This document shows, piece by piece, positions 43,598 through 51,096 of a stretch of DNA of 57,418 nucleotides. Made by a program: the position numbers and the translations under genes. Within the stretch, counting starts at the first letter, position 1. Each line of letters begins with the position of its first letter. The stretch lies in contig JABLXG010000024.1 of the NCBI GenBank assembly GCA_013178165.1, positions 1 to 57,418 of the forward strand, in the 5' to 3' direction. This DNA comes from Anaerolineae bacterium. GTDB lineage: Bacteria > Chloroflexota > Anaerolineae > Aggregatilineales > Ch27. The notes below the pieces were generated by a model. The model had not been told where the DNA came from, ran no database searches, and worked only from the letters and a program-made list of their open reading frames with translations.

Positions 43598-44602
43598 ATG
43601 AAACGCCGCGCACCATCTTTGTGGGCAGGAATGCTGGTCGTTGCAGTGGTGGGTCTGTTGAGCGCCGCCTGTGGGGGTGGCACACCTACGCCTACGCCCC
43701 TCCCAACAGCGACAGCAACGCCGCGATCCACGCCGCTGCCAGAAGTGCCTACAGCGGTGCCGCTTGCTTCTGAGGAACGACCGCTTACTGTGCTGATGGT
43801 ACCGCAGGGAGCGCGTCGGGAGGCGGTTCCGGCGGCAGATTCCCTGGAAGCCCTGATTGCGGAACTGACCGGTCTGCGGGTGGAAATTCAGCTTGCAGAT
43901 AGTTACGGCCAGATTGTAGCTCAGCTCTGCAGCGCGACACCTGTTGCTGGCTGGCTGGACGGCTTTGCGCTGGTGGCGGCGGAAGCGGCGGGATGCGCGG
44001 ACCCGGCGCTGCAGGTGGTGCGCAGCCGGCGTGCCGGTTTTCAGGTGGAAATGTTGCTGTCGGCTGAATTCGCTGGGGATGAGGTCAGCGCTGACGATCT
44101 GGCGCGTCTGGCCGGGAGACGGGTTTGCCGGGCCACAGACGAAGATGCCGCCTGGCTGGCAGCGGAGATGATTCTCCGTGCTGCGGGTATCAATCCGGTG
44201 AGCGACCTGGAAGCCATTGTCGATGTCGAGAACTATGACACTGTCGTGACCAGTCTCTACAATGGTGACTGCCAGGGCGGGGTGGTGCCTTCCGGTTACC
44301 TGCGCAGCGGGGCAGGCGAAGCTGTACGGGCGCTAGAAGGCCTGGCGGATCGCGTGGTGTCGGTGAGCGAGTCTCCGCTCATCCCGTACAATGTTCTGGT
44401 TTATCCGCCCACTGTGCCGTTGCACATCCGTATCCCGCTAAGCGACGTCTTTCTGCAAATCGCGGCGGATGCCAGCCGGGCGGATGCCCTGGCCGGTATC
44501 CTGCAGCAGGATAGTCTGGAGCGCGTGACGGCGGAAAGTTTCGCCGCCTTCCGGCGATTTACCCAGGCGTCAGGTCTGGATTTTGTGGCCCTGGGAGAGT
44601 GA
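43598..44602 (+). CDS. PhnD-like substrate-binding lipoprotein
   Basis: A 334-residue lipoprotein: lipobox SAAC (22-25), a short Pro/Thr linker (about 29-52), then a two-lobed binding domain (about 58-330) of the phosphate/phosphonate type. Supporting marks are PLTVLMVPQGARREA at the start, LAGRRVCRATDEDAAWLAAE in the middle (family members have L-GK-V----P-S-SG at this place) and VVTSLYNGDCQGGVVPSGY. Four Cys residues after the lipobox may form disulphides. No permease or ATPase gene is nearby, so it may sense or scavenge rather than transport. The stop overlaps the next gene's GTG by 4 bases. Confidence 0.75.
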   Translation: MKRRAPSLWAGMLVVAVVGLLSAACGGGTPTPTPLPTATATPRSTPLPEVPTAVPLASEERPLTVLMVPQGARREAVPAADSLEALIAELTGLRVEIQLADSYGQIVAQLCSATPVAGWLDGFALVAAEAAGCADPALQVVRSRRAGFQVEMLLSAEFAGDEVSADDLARLAGRRVCRATDEDAAWLAAEMILRAAGINPVSDLEAIVDVENYDTVVTSLYNGDCQGGVVPSGYLRSGAGEAVRALEGLADRVVSVSESPLIPYNVLVYPPTVPLHIRIPLSDVFLQIAADASRADALAGILQQDSLERVTAESFAAFRRFTQASGLDFVALGE

Positions 44603-45543
44603 GCGTGACGGTCGCTATCATCATTGTGACCTGGAACGTGCGCGATCTGGCTTTGGAAGCAGTGCGCACAGCCAGGGAAGACCTGGCGCGGAACGGCCCG
44701 GAAGGGCAGATCTGGGTGGTAGACAACGCCTCCACGGATGGCACCGTGGAGGCGATTCGTGCACGCTTCCCGGATGTGCAGGTGATTGCCAGCACAGAAA
44801 ACCTGGGTTTTGCCGCCGGGAATAATCTGGCGCTGCGGATGCTGGGCTTCGGACAGACGGCTACTGCGGATCTGCCGGAGGCGGTATTCCTGTTGAATCC
44901 GGACACGCTGGTGCAAGATCGCGCCATTCGCACGCTCTATGAGGCGTTGTTTGCCGCGCCAACTCACGGTCTGGTTGGCGCGCGCCTGACTTATGGCGAT
45001 GGCAGCTTCCAGCACAGTGCTTTCGCCTTCCCCGGCGTGCTGCAGACAGCCTTTGACCTGCTGCCATTGCCGCCGCGGTTATATAACACCCGGCTAAACG
45101 GTCGCTATCCGCGCCAACTGTACGAACGAGGGGAGCCGTTCCGGGTGGATTTTGTTCTGGGCGCGACGATGATGTTACGCTGTGAGGTGATTCAGCAGGT
45201 GGGGATGTTTGACGAGCAGTTCTTTATGTACTGTGAGGAAATCGACTGGGCCATGCGCATCCAGCGGGCGGGCTGGCAGGTGCTCTGTGTACCCGGGGCG
45301 CAGGTCATTCATCTGGAGGGGCGCAGCACCTCTCAGGTGCGACCGCAAAGCTACCTGAATCTGTGGCGCAGCCGCTTTCAACTGTACCGCAAGCACTATT
45401 CCCCCCTGAAGGTTGCGGCGATCCGGGCTGTGGTGCGGCTGGGGATGAGCCGCAGGCTACGCCAGCTGGCGCAGGACCGGGCGCTGGATGCAGCACAGCG
45501 TGTAGCGTTGGCTGAAGCGTACCGGGCAATAGCAGCACTATGA
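44599..45543 (+). CDS. Family 2 glycosyltransferase (rhamnosyltransferase-like)
   Basis: A 314-residue GT-A fold enzyme. VAIIIVTWNVRDL opens the nucleotide-sugar domain; VVDNASTDGTVEAI, NLGFAAGNNLAL and LLNPDTLVQDRAI follow, and the acceptor region shows VLGATMMLRCEVIQQVGMFDEQFFMYCEEIDWA split over the usual two motifs. This is the wcaA/rfbF-like group that adds rhamnose or related sugars to surface polysaccharide. It starts at GTG 44599 overlapping the upstream gene. The last 80 residues are basic and may touch the membrane. Its stop overlaps the start of the next glycosyltransferase by 4 bases, so the two act together. Confidence 0.92.
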   Translation: MSVTVAIIIVTWNVRDLALEAVRTAREDLARNGPEGQIWVVDNASTDGTVEAIRARFPDVQVIASTENLGFAAGNNLALRMLGFGQTATADLPEAVFLLNPDTLVQDRAIRTLYEALFAAPTHGLVGARLTYGDGSFQHSAFAFPGVLQTAFDLLPLPPRLYNTRLNGRYPRQLYERGEPFRVDFVLGATMMLRCEVIQQVGMFDEQFFMYCEEIDWAMRIQRAGWQVLCVPGAQVIHLEGRSTSQVRPQSYLNLWRSRFQLYRKHYSPLKVAAIRAVVRLGMSRRLRQLAQDRALDAAQRVALAEAYRAIAAL

Positions 45544-46301
45544 CCACCCTGGCGGCGATCATCCTCTGCCACAATGAGCTGGATCATCTCCAGCCGTGCA
45601 TCGAAACGGTGCGCTTTGCCGATGACGTGCTGGTGTTCGTGGACGCCAACAGTCCCGTCGCTGACGAGGTTGTTCGGGTGGCTGAGAACGCCGGGGCGCG
45701 GGCGATCCGCCGCCCGTTTGACGACTATGCCCGTCACCGCAATGCAGCGCTGGAGGCAGTGGAGAGCAACTGGGTACTCTTTGTTGATGTTGATGAGCGT
45801 GTTCCCCCGGAACTGGCCGCCGAGATCAGGGCGACTATTGAGACTGGCCAGGCCGATGGTTATGGCATCCCACGATTCAACTATATCTTTGGACGCCTGA
45901 CCCGGCATACAGGCTGGTATCCGGATTACCAGACGCGCCTGTTGCGCCGCGGTCGAGCACGCTACGACCCGGCCCGACCGGTGCATGAGGTTGTCCTGCT
46001 GGATGGCCCGCGCGGCACGTTACAGCAGCCGCTGATTCATTACAATTACCGCGATCTGGCGCATTTCATCGCCAAACAGCGCCGCTACGCGGAGATAGAC
46101 GCCGGCATCCTGTTTGAGGAAGGCCTGCGGCCTCGCCCACATAACTTCATCCTGCAGCCTCTGCGGCAGTTTCGCTGGCGCTTCTTTACGCTCCAGGGCT
46201 ATCGCGATGGCCTGCATGGCCTGTGGTTGAGCCTGTTGATGGCCTGGTATGAGTGGTTGAAGTACCGCAAACTGGCCGCCCGCTGGCGCCAGATACGCTG
46301 A
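45540..46301 (+). CDS. Family 2 glycosyltransferase (WaaE/KdtX-like)
   Basis: A 253-residue enzyme. LAAIILCHNELDHLQPCIET, DDVLVFVDANSPVADEVV and VLFVDVDERVPPELAAEI are the usual order for the lipopolysaccharide-core-type WaaE group; RLLRRGRARYDPARPVHE and the late LIHYNYRDLAHFIAKQRRYA also fit. Helices after residue 200 are amphipathic and basic, suggesting loose membrane contact. In a presumed one-membrane bacterium the product is more likely a cell-wall glycan, glycolipid or glycoprotein than lipopolysaccharide. It is translationally coupled to the preceding glycosyltransferase. Sugar and acceptor are unknown. Confidence 0.9.
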   Translation: MTTLAAIILCHNELDHLQPCIETVRFADDVLVFVDANSPVADEVVRVAENAGARAIRRPFDDYARHRNAALEAVESNWVLFVDVDERVPPELAAEIRATIETGQADGYGIPRFNYIFGRLTRHTGWYPDYQTRLLRRGRARYDPARPVHEVVLLDGPRGTLQQPLIHYNYRDLAHFIAKQRRYAEIDAGILFEEGLRPRPHNFILQPLRQFRWRFFTLQGYRDGLHGLWLSLLMAWYEWLKYRKLAARWRQIR

Positions 46302-46312
46302 ATGCGCTTGTT

Positions 46313-47443
46313 TTATCCTGCTCGCTCGATGATCTCCGCCAGGGCGTACAGGCTGCCGGCGACCACGCCATGACCTCCCAGCAGGACAGGGATGGGTGCT
46401 TCCCTGGCGGCGGCGGTAAAATCGCGCAACCAGCCATCTTTGATGCTATCGACCAGGAACAGATCGGAGGCAAAGCGGTCTGCGTCATCCGGCCAGTGGC
46501 TACAGGCCGCCATCAGGGGACGGCTGTCGATGATCGCTGCCTGGGTCATGCTGGCCAGCGTCTTGAAAAAGGTCTGCGGGCCTTGCAGGCGGATCAGTTC
46601 ACCGATCAAGGAGCGGACTTCTCCACGAGCCAGTCTCCCGCTGGCAACCATGCCCCGTTCTTCCGCAAACACGCGGACCCAGCACTGGGTGGCCCGGTTG
46701 AGCGCCTGCCAGGCCTGCGGTGAAACACGCCCGATCAGGGTCAGGTGGCTCTCCGGCGTGGCGGCGATCCGGGCGATCTGCTGCACCGGCAGGGAGTCCA
46801 GCAGGGGGTGGCGCACCGCGGCTGCCAGATGGGGCTGGATGCCTGGATGCCGGGCGATGATAGCCAGATCGGCAGGCGTGTCCAGGTCCATCCCGGCAGC
46901 CGGTCGTTTCCTGGCGAGAACATGCACATCGTAAGTGCCGCTGTGGTTGAGCAGCCAGGCCAGGCTGTTGTCGCGCTCGGCCCGGCGGATGATTGGCAGC
47001 GCATCTTGAGCGCCGGTGAGCGCCAGCCAATCGCTGGAATGCAGGTTGTTGGTCAGGACGATTCGATCTGGCGTGTTCGCTGTGGCGGCGGGCGGGCGAT
47101 CCAGCATCGCTATGATCTGACTCAGCACAGGCCCATCGAGCAGCGGGGTGCTCCCACCCCCGAAGTAGAGTACCCGGGACAGGGCGTGGCGCTGGATAAC
47201 CTCGGCCAGGCGGCGCCCAAAGACGAAACCGCCGGGTGGATCGCGATCGACCGTGATAGTCAGCCCGGCGGGCAACCAGTCTGCGCATGGCGTGGCCAGG
47301 ATGATGCGGTCGATGCCCTGACGCTGCAAAGCGCCGATCAGGTCGAGGGTGCAGGCGCGCTGGGCAGCAGCGACAAGCATCTCCTGGGGGGTGTGGCCGC
47401 CCCTTCCGATCATGATGACAGCGCCAATGATTTCCCCGGCCAT
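46313..47443 (-). CDS. Uncharacterised protein, nucleotidyltransferase-like N-terminus
   Basis: A 376-residue protein without signal peptide. The first about 190 residues resemble the GT-A-type fold of MobA/CofC-like nucleotidyltransferases: GAVIMIGRGG at the start, LIGALQRQGIDRIILATP, SRVLYFGGGSTPLLDGPVLS and an acidic GMDLDTPADLAII, the last reminiscent of the D-DTP-DL motif of such enzymes. The rest (about 195-376) is mostly helical and ends PIPVLLGGHGVVAGSLYALA; I do not recognise it. AGAGGAGA lies before ATG 47443. It follows hpf after a strong hairpin, so it is probably transcribed separately. Function unknown; a role in nucleotide-linked small-molecule synthesis is a guess. Confidence 0.7.
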   Translation of the reverse strand: MAGEIIGAVIMIGRGGHTPQEMLVAAAQRACTLDLIGALQRQGIDRIILATPCADWLPAGLTITVDRDPPGGFVFGRRLAEVIQRHALSRVLYFGGGSTPLLDGPVLSQIIAMLDRPPAATANTPDRIVLTNNLHSSDWLALTGAQDALPIIRRAERDNSLAWLLNHSGTYDVHVLARKRPAAGMDLDTPADLAIIARHPGIQPHLAAAVRHPLLDSLPVQQIARIAATPESHLTLIGRVSPQAWQALNRATQCWVRVFAEERGMVASGRLARGEVRSLIGELIRLQGPQTFFKTLASMTQAAIIDSRPLMAACSHWPDDADRFASDLFLVDSIKDGWLRDFTAAAREAPIPVLLGGHGVVAGSLYALAEIIERAG

Positions 47444-47467
47444 AGTTCGTCTCCTCTGTGGCGCAGT

Positions 47468-47500
47468 AAACCGGGGACTGCCGCCGGCAATCCCCGGTTT
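47468..47500 (-). terminator. Terminator-like hairpin after hpf
   Basis: AAACCGGGGA (47468-47477) and TCCCCGGTTT (47491-47500) form a perfect 10-bp stem, extended by TGCC/GGCA around a 3-base loop. It lies 70 bases after the hpf stop and just before the 47443 start. Only a TTT run is available. Confidence 0.62.
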
Positions 47501-47569
47501 GTTCAGGTCAAGGTTTTACTGCCGGGCAGGCATGAAGCTGCCGGTACGTTTTTTTCTCACGCCGGATAT

Positions 47570-48151
47570 TCAGGGGATCCGGGGTTGCAGGATGCCATAG
47601 TTACCGTCTTCCCGCAGGTAGGCGACATTGATCTCATCTGTCTCCTGGTTGAGGAAGACAAAGAAATCGTGGCCCAGCAACTCCATCTGTTCGACCGCTT
47701 CCTCCTCCGTCATCGGGGTGACGTTGATCACCTTGTGGCGGACGATCACAGCTTTTTCGTCCTCGTCATAGTCGGCGCTGGTTTCGCCTGGCACTGGCTC
47801 GGCGGCGGCCAGTTCGGGTTCAAGCTCTGCGAAGCGTTCCCCGCTCCGGCGGCGGCGCTTGCCCTTGTATGTGCGGATGCGCCGGTACATCTTGTCAAGC
47901 GCCACGTCAACAGCCGCGAACAGGTCGGCCTGACTCTTGTCTTCTACGCGCAGGATAGTGCCACGCCGGTCGCGCACGGTAAGCTGGGCAACGGCCCGTT
48001 CCCCTCCTTTTTTCTGGCGTTCGGCAGTCAGATCAACCCGCGCATCAATGATGTTGGGCAAATAGCGATCCAACTTGCTGACTTTTTTCTCGACGTGCTC
48101 GCGCAGACGTGGGCTGATCTCCACATTCCTCGCTGTGATCTGGACCTCCAT
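47570..48151 (-). CDS. hpf: Ribosome hibernation promoting factor, long form
   Basis: A 193-residue protein that pairs idle 70S ribosomes into 100S dimers in slow growth. The N-terminal S30AE/HPF domain (1-100) starts MEVQITARNVEISPRLREHV and includes FAAVDVALDKMYRRIRTYKGK. An acidic linker (about 108-130) leads to the C-terminal dimerisation domain (about 133-193) with VIVRHKVINVTPMTEEEAVEQ split across it and DFFVFLNQETDEINVAYLR. AAGGAG lies 6 bases before ATG 48151. It is 55 bases after comF, the usual neighbour in many bacteria, here continuing the pilus gene array. Confidence 0.96.
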   Translation of the reverse strand: MEVQITARNVEISPRLREHVEKKVSKLDRYLPNIIDARVDLTAERQKKGGERAVAQLTVRDRRGTILRVEDKSQADLFAAVDVALDKMYRRIRTYKGKRRRRSGERFAELEPELAAAEPVPGETSADYDEDEKAVIVRHKVINVTPMTEEEAVEQMELLGHDFFVFLNQETDEINVAYLREDGNYGILQPRIP

Positions 48152-48206
48152 GGTTTGCTCCTTTCGCGGAAACGTCGAAGAACCTCACTGAACATCTGGC
48201 GCGATT

Positions 48207-48866
48207 TCAGCCGCCGGCAAAGCCGGCTCGCCCAACAACGACGGCGCGAACAGCACTTGCCCCCTGTTCGGCCAGGCATACTGCGCATTCATGCAGGGTA
48301 GCGCCGGTAGTATACACATCATCTACCAGCAGGAAGCTGGCTCCCTGAACCCGATCGGGATGTTCCACTGAAAAAGCGTCCCGGACATTGACCTGCCGGT
48401 CATGGTAGCCAAGGCCCACCTGGCTGGCCGTCTGCCGCACGCGGCGGAGCAGGTGTTCGTCGTAAGGCCAGTTCAGTTCACAGGCGATGGCCCGGCCCAA
48501 CAGCGCCGCCTGGTTAAAGCCGCGCTGTTGCAGTCGGCTGGGGTGAAGCGGGACAGGCACGATGATGGCCTGCGGCCAGCCGTCCCAGCGAATAAGCTCC
48601 GCCAGTAGCTCGCCCAGAAGATCTGCCAGAGCCGTGATATGGTCGTACTTCAGCGCGTGGACCGCCGCCTGAACGACTCCATCAAAAGCGCCCAGCGCGC
48701 CTACCGCCAGTAAAGGGGGCAGCGGGTCCTGCTGGATAATCGGCTCGCGGGTCAGGGTTGCCTGGCATTCGGGGCACATCTGGGTTCCCACCCGACCGCA
48801 ACCCACACACGCTGGCGGGAAGACCAGGTCGAGCGCCGGAAGGAGGATATGCTGTTTGAGGAGCAT
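48207..48866 (-). CDS. comF: ComF family phosphoribosyltransferase-like competence protein
   Basis: A 220-residue protein. The zinc-finger part is CVGCG...CPEC near the N-terminus; the PRTase part has PVPLHPSRLQQRGFNQA and the PRPP loop LLVDDVYTTGAT. ComF is needed for natural DNA uptake in several bacteria, acting at the cytoplasmic side. I chose ATG 48866, which gives the family's usual short lead-in LLLPALDLVFPPACVGCG-like region; a GTG at 48926 would add 20 residues and cannot be ruled out. It is immediately downstream of tadC. With a pilus motor upstream, this may be a DNA-uptake neighbourhood, though no ComEA or ComEC gene is in the window. Confidence 0.9.
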   Translation of the reverse strand: MLLKQHILLPALDLVFPPACVGCGRVGTQMCPECQATLTREPIIQQDPLPPLLAVGALGAFDGVVQAAVHALKYDHITALADLLGELLAELIRWDGWPQAIIVPVPLHPSRLQQRGFNQAALLGRAIACELNWPYDEHLLRRVRQTASQVGLGYHDRQVNVRDAFSVEHPDRVQGASFLLVDDVYTTGATLHECAVCLAEQGASAVRAVVVGRAGFAGG

Positions 48867-48949
48867 CCACCCGTTGGTGAAGGCGGATACTCCCTGGTGG
48901 GTCTGTGCTGCACCAGGCTGTTGCACAGCGCAGTCCAGTCTATGGAGAG

Positions 48950-49882
48950 CTAGAACGGGATATTGGTTTCCAGCAGGATAATCAGCGATGGCCCAAGCAG
49001 GACGATCCAGATCGAAGGGAAGATCAACAGAACCAGCGGGAACATCATCTTCACCGGCGCCTGCTGCGCCTTTTCCTGAGCGCGCTGGCGGCGCTTGACA
49101 CGCATCTGGTCGGATTGCACACGCAGAATGCGGGCCATGCTCACACCCAGTTGCTCAGCCTGGACAATGGCGGCTACAAAACTGGTCACGTCGGGGACAT
49201 CCATACTGTTAGCCATGTCGCGCAGGGCTTCGCGCCGGAGCTTACCCAGGCCAATTTCCTGCAGCACGCGCCCGAAGGCTCTTGCCAGCGGGTCATCCCA
49301 CTTTTCGTAAACCTTCGCCATTGCCGAGTCAAAGCCCAGGCCGGCTTCCACACAGATGGTCAGGAGGTCCAGGGCGTCCGGGAGTTTTCTGGTGATCATC
49401 TCCTGGCGGCGGCTGATCTGGCCTTTGAGCCAGAGCGCAGGCAGGAAGTACCCAACCAGTGCGCCACCGATCACATACAGCAGCTGGTTAGGCTGTGGCG
49501 CGGCAATGACAAAGACCACGACCGCAAGTGCCGTAAAGAGAATGGTCGCTACCAGGCGCAGGCCCAGGTAGGAAGCGGCATCCAGATTGTTGGGGTAACC
49601 GGCAAGCTCTAGCTGGCGCCGCGCGTCGTTGATCTGGCGGTCTGGCGTGAACCGTACGATGAGGTCTGCAAGTTTCCGGAATACGGGCCGCAGGATGCGA
49701 TCCTGAAAAGGCAGCGAAAGCTCAATTTCCTCCAGGGATTGTGGCAACGTGCGATCGCCGATTTCAGCCAGCCGATCCTGCAACGGATCGGAATCATCTT
49801 CGCGCATGCCGTAGTAGATCAGACCGCCGACGATGAACAGGCCCAGCAGGATCAGCGCCCCGATGCCAATTAGCTGCTCCAT
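48950..49882 (-). CDS. tadC: Tad pilus platform protein TadC-like (type II secretion F domain)
   Basis: A 310-residue inner-membrane protein. A first helix (about 4-25) is followed by a cytoplasmic stretch, two helices near 110-155, the F domain (about 165-290: RRQEMITRKLPDALDLLTIC, EAGLGFDSAMAKVYEKW, QAEQLGVSMARILRVQSDQM) and a last helix pair near the end. It forms the platform on which the TadA motor acts to extrude the pilus. GGGGAG and AAGG lie just before ATG 49882; the longer frame from 50083 overlaps a hairpin and is less likely. It follows tadB after 113 bases. Confidence 0.92.
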   Translation of the reverse strand: MEQLIGIGALILLGLFIVGGLIYYGMREDDSDPLQDRLAEIGDRTLPQSLEEIELSLPFQDRILRPVFRKLADLIVRFTPDRQINDARRQLELAGYPNNLDAASYLGLRLVATILFTALAVVVFVIAAPQPNQLLYVIGGALVGYFLPALWLKGQISRRQEMITRKLPDALDLLTICVEAGLGFDSAMAKVYEKWDDPLARAFGRVLQEIGLGKLRREALRDMANSMDVPDVTSFVAAIVQAEQLGVSMARILRVQSDQMRVKRRQRAQEKAQQAPVKMMFPLVLLIFPSIWIVLLGPSLIILLETNIPF

Positions 49883-49952
49883 AAGCCTTGCTCCCCTGTC
49901 TGTGTCCCGCTGTTGCTCACAGGTTTTCCACGAAACCGCTACGGAATGGCGG

Positions 49953-49980
49953 GGCAAGGAGCCTGGAGGGGCCCCTTGCC
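49953..49980 (-). other. Hairpin between tadB and tadC
   Basis: GGCAAGG (49953-49959) pairs with CCTTGCC (49974-49980), and inner G/C runs can extend it. It lies 16 bases beyond the tadB stop, inside the operon. It might limit read-through into tadC or shield the tadB message. No T-run. Confidence 0.35.
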
Positions 49981-49995
49981 TGTGTGCAAGCATAC

Positions 49996-50970
49996 TCAGT
50001 ACTGAATGTCCACAATGCGCTGGATGGCGGCGGTGCCCATCCCGATCAGGCCGAGACCAATGCCGATCAGCGGCCAACCGCACATCCGGTTCTCAAAGAG
50101 ACCACCCATGTAATTCGGATTGATCACCATCAGGAAGAGCGACAGTACGATCGGCAGGCCGCTGATGAACCAGCCCGTATAGCGCCCCTGGGACGTCAGG
50201 ACGCGAATCTCGCCTTTGAGCTTGATGCGCTCGCGGATGGTGTGACCGATGACATCCAGGATTTCCGCCAGGTTGCCACCTACTTCACGCTGAATATTGA
50301 CCGCCGTGACAATCAGGTCAAGGTCTTCGCTGTCCAACCGCTTGAGCATGTGATCCAGCGCATCCTCCATCGAGATGCCCAGCTGGACTTCCTGTACCAC
50401 ACGCCGGAATTCGGTCGCGGTTGGCTCTGGCGATTCCTTGGCAATGGCTTCCATGGCCTGGAGGACGCTGTAGCCGGAACGCAGACCGTTTACCCACAGG
50501 CCGATGGTATCTGGCAGTTGTTCCTCAAAGCGGATCAGGCGTGAGCGTTGCTTGCGGGCAACGTAAATGCGCGGAGCGAAGAAGCCAACCACACCGCCGA
50601 CAATCCCAAGCACCAGCCCCCACAACAGGGTCGCTACAGCAAAGAAGGCGATGGTGGAGATAATGTGGATGGCCAGGTACTCGGCGACCGTGATCTTGAG
50701 ATCCGCCTTGGAAAGGGCGATTCGCCAGTTCTTGCCAAACTCACGCTGAGTCAGCAGGCGGTCGATGGCGCGGGTGAGCTGGCTGGGTTCTTCAACGGCC
50801 GGTTTAGCTTCCGCAGCAGCCGCAGTTTCTTCCAGACCTTCGGTGAAGCGCTTCATGCGCGCGTCAAGCTCAGCCTGGCGCTGGGCGCGGATGCTGAAAA
50901 CCGCTGCGATCAGGATGACGATTGCCAGTCCACCGGCAATGGCCGCAATGAGCAAAGGATTGTCAAACAT
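49996..50970 (-). CDS. tadB: Tad pilus platform protein TadB-like (type II secretion F domain)
   Basis: A 324-residue membrane protein. Helix 1 is about 5-27; an Ala/Glu-rich cytoplasmic stretch follows; helices about 95-130; the F domain (about 145-265) shows RFEEQLPDTIGLWVNGLRSG, YSVLQAMEAIAKESPEPTA, QEVQLGISMEDALDHMLKR; and a last pair of helices lies near 270-320. TadB and TadC pair to form the platform of the Tad/Flp apparatus. It has its own extended -10 (51041-51049), 71 bases upstream, so it can be made apart from tadA. Confidence 0.92.
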   Translation of the reverse strand: MFDNPLLIAAIAGGLAIVILIAAVFSIRAQRQAELDARMKRFTEGLEETAAAAEAKPAVEEPSQLTRAIDRLLTQREFGKNWRIALSKADLKITVAEYLAIHIISTIAFFAVATLLWGLVLGIVGGVVGFFAPRIYVARKQRSRLIRFEEQLPDTIGLWVNGLRSGYSVLQAMEAIAKESPEPTATEFRRVVQEVQLGISMEDALDHMLKRLDSEDLDLIVTAVNIQREVGGNLAEILDVIGHTIRERIKLKGEIRVLTSQGRYTGWFISGLPIVLSLFLMVINPNYMGGLFENRMCGWPLIGIGLGLIGMGTAAIQRIVDIQY

Positions 50971-51040
50971 GGCTTTGCTTTCCTAGTCACCTGTTTGCTG
51001 GCAGGCCACTACCCAACAGGCCACGATGTCAGTTTGACTC

Positions 51041-51049
51041 ATTATAGCA
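51041..51049 (-). promoter_or_regulatory. Extended -10 promoter (TGCTATAAT) before tadB
   Basis: On the minus strand a perfect TATAAT (51046-51041) preceded by TGC. It lies in the 126-base gap after tadA, suggesting an internal promoter of the pilus operon. The -35 region is poor. Confidence 0.5.
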
Positions 51050-51096
51050 CAGGCCTGGGCAGGTTCTGGAGTGCCCTGGCGAGACAGGCCTGGCTC

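Noticed and set aside
42243-43685. A 480-codon minus-strand frame across 42111-43490
   Set aside because: It is a mirror of a plus-strand gene with good ribosome site and signal anchor; the protein is Arg/His/Gln-rich with no recognisable domain.
46745-48301. A 518-codon plus-strand frame across hpf and its neighbour
   Set aside because: It runs antisense to hpf, a certain gene, and through the hairpin at 47468-47500.
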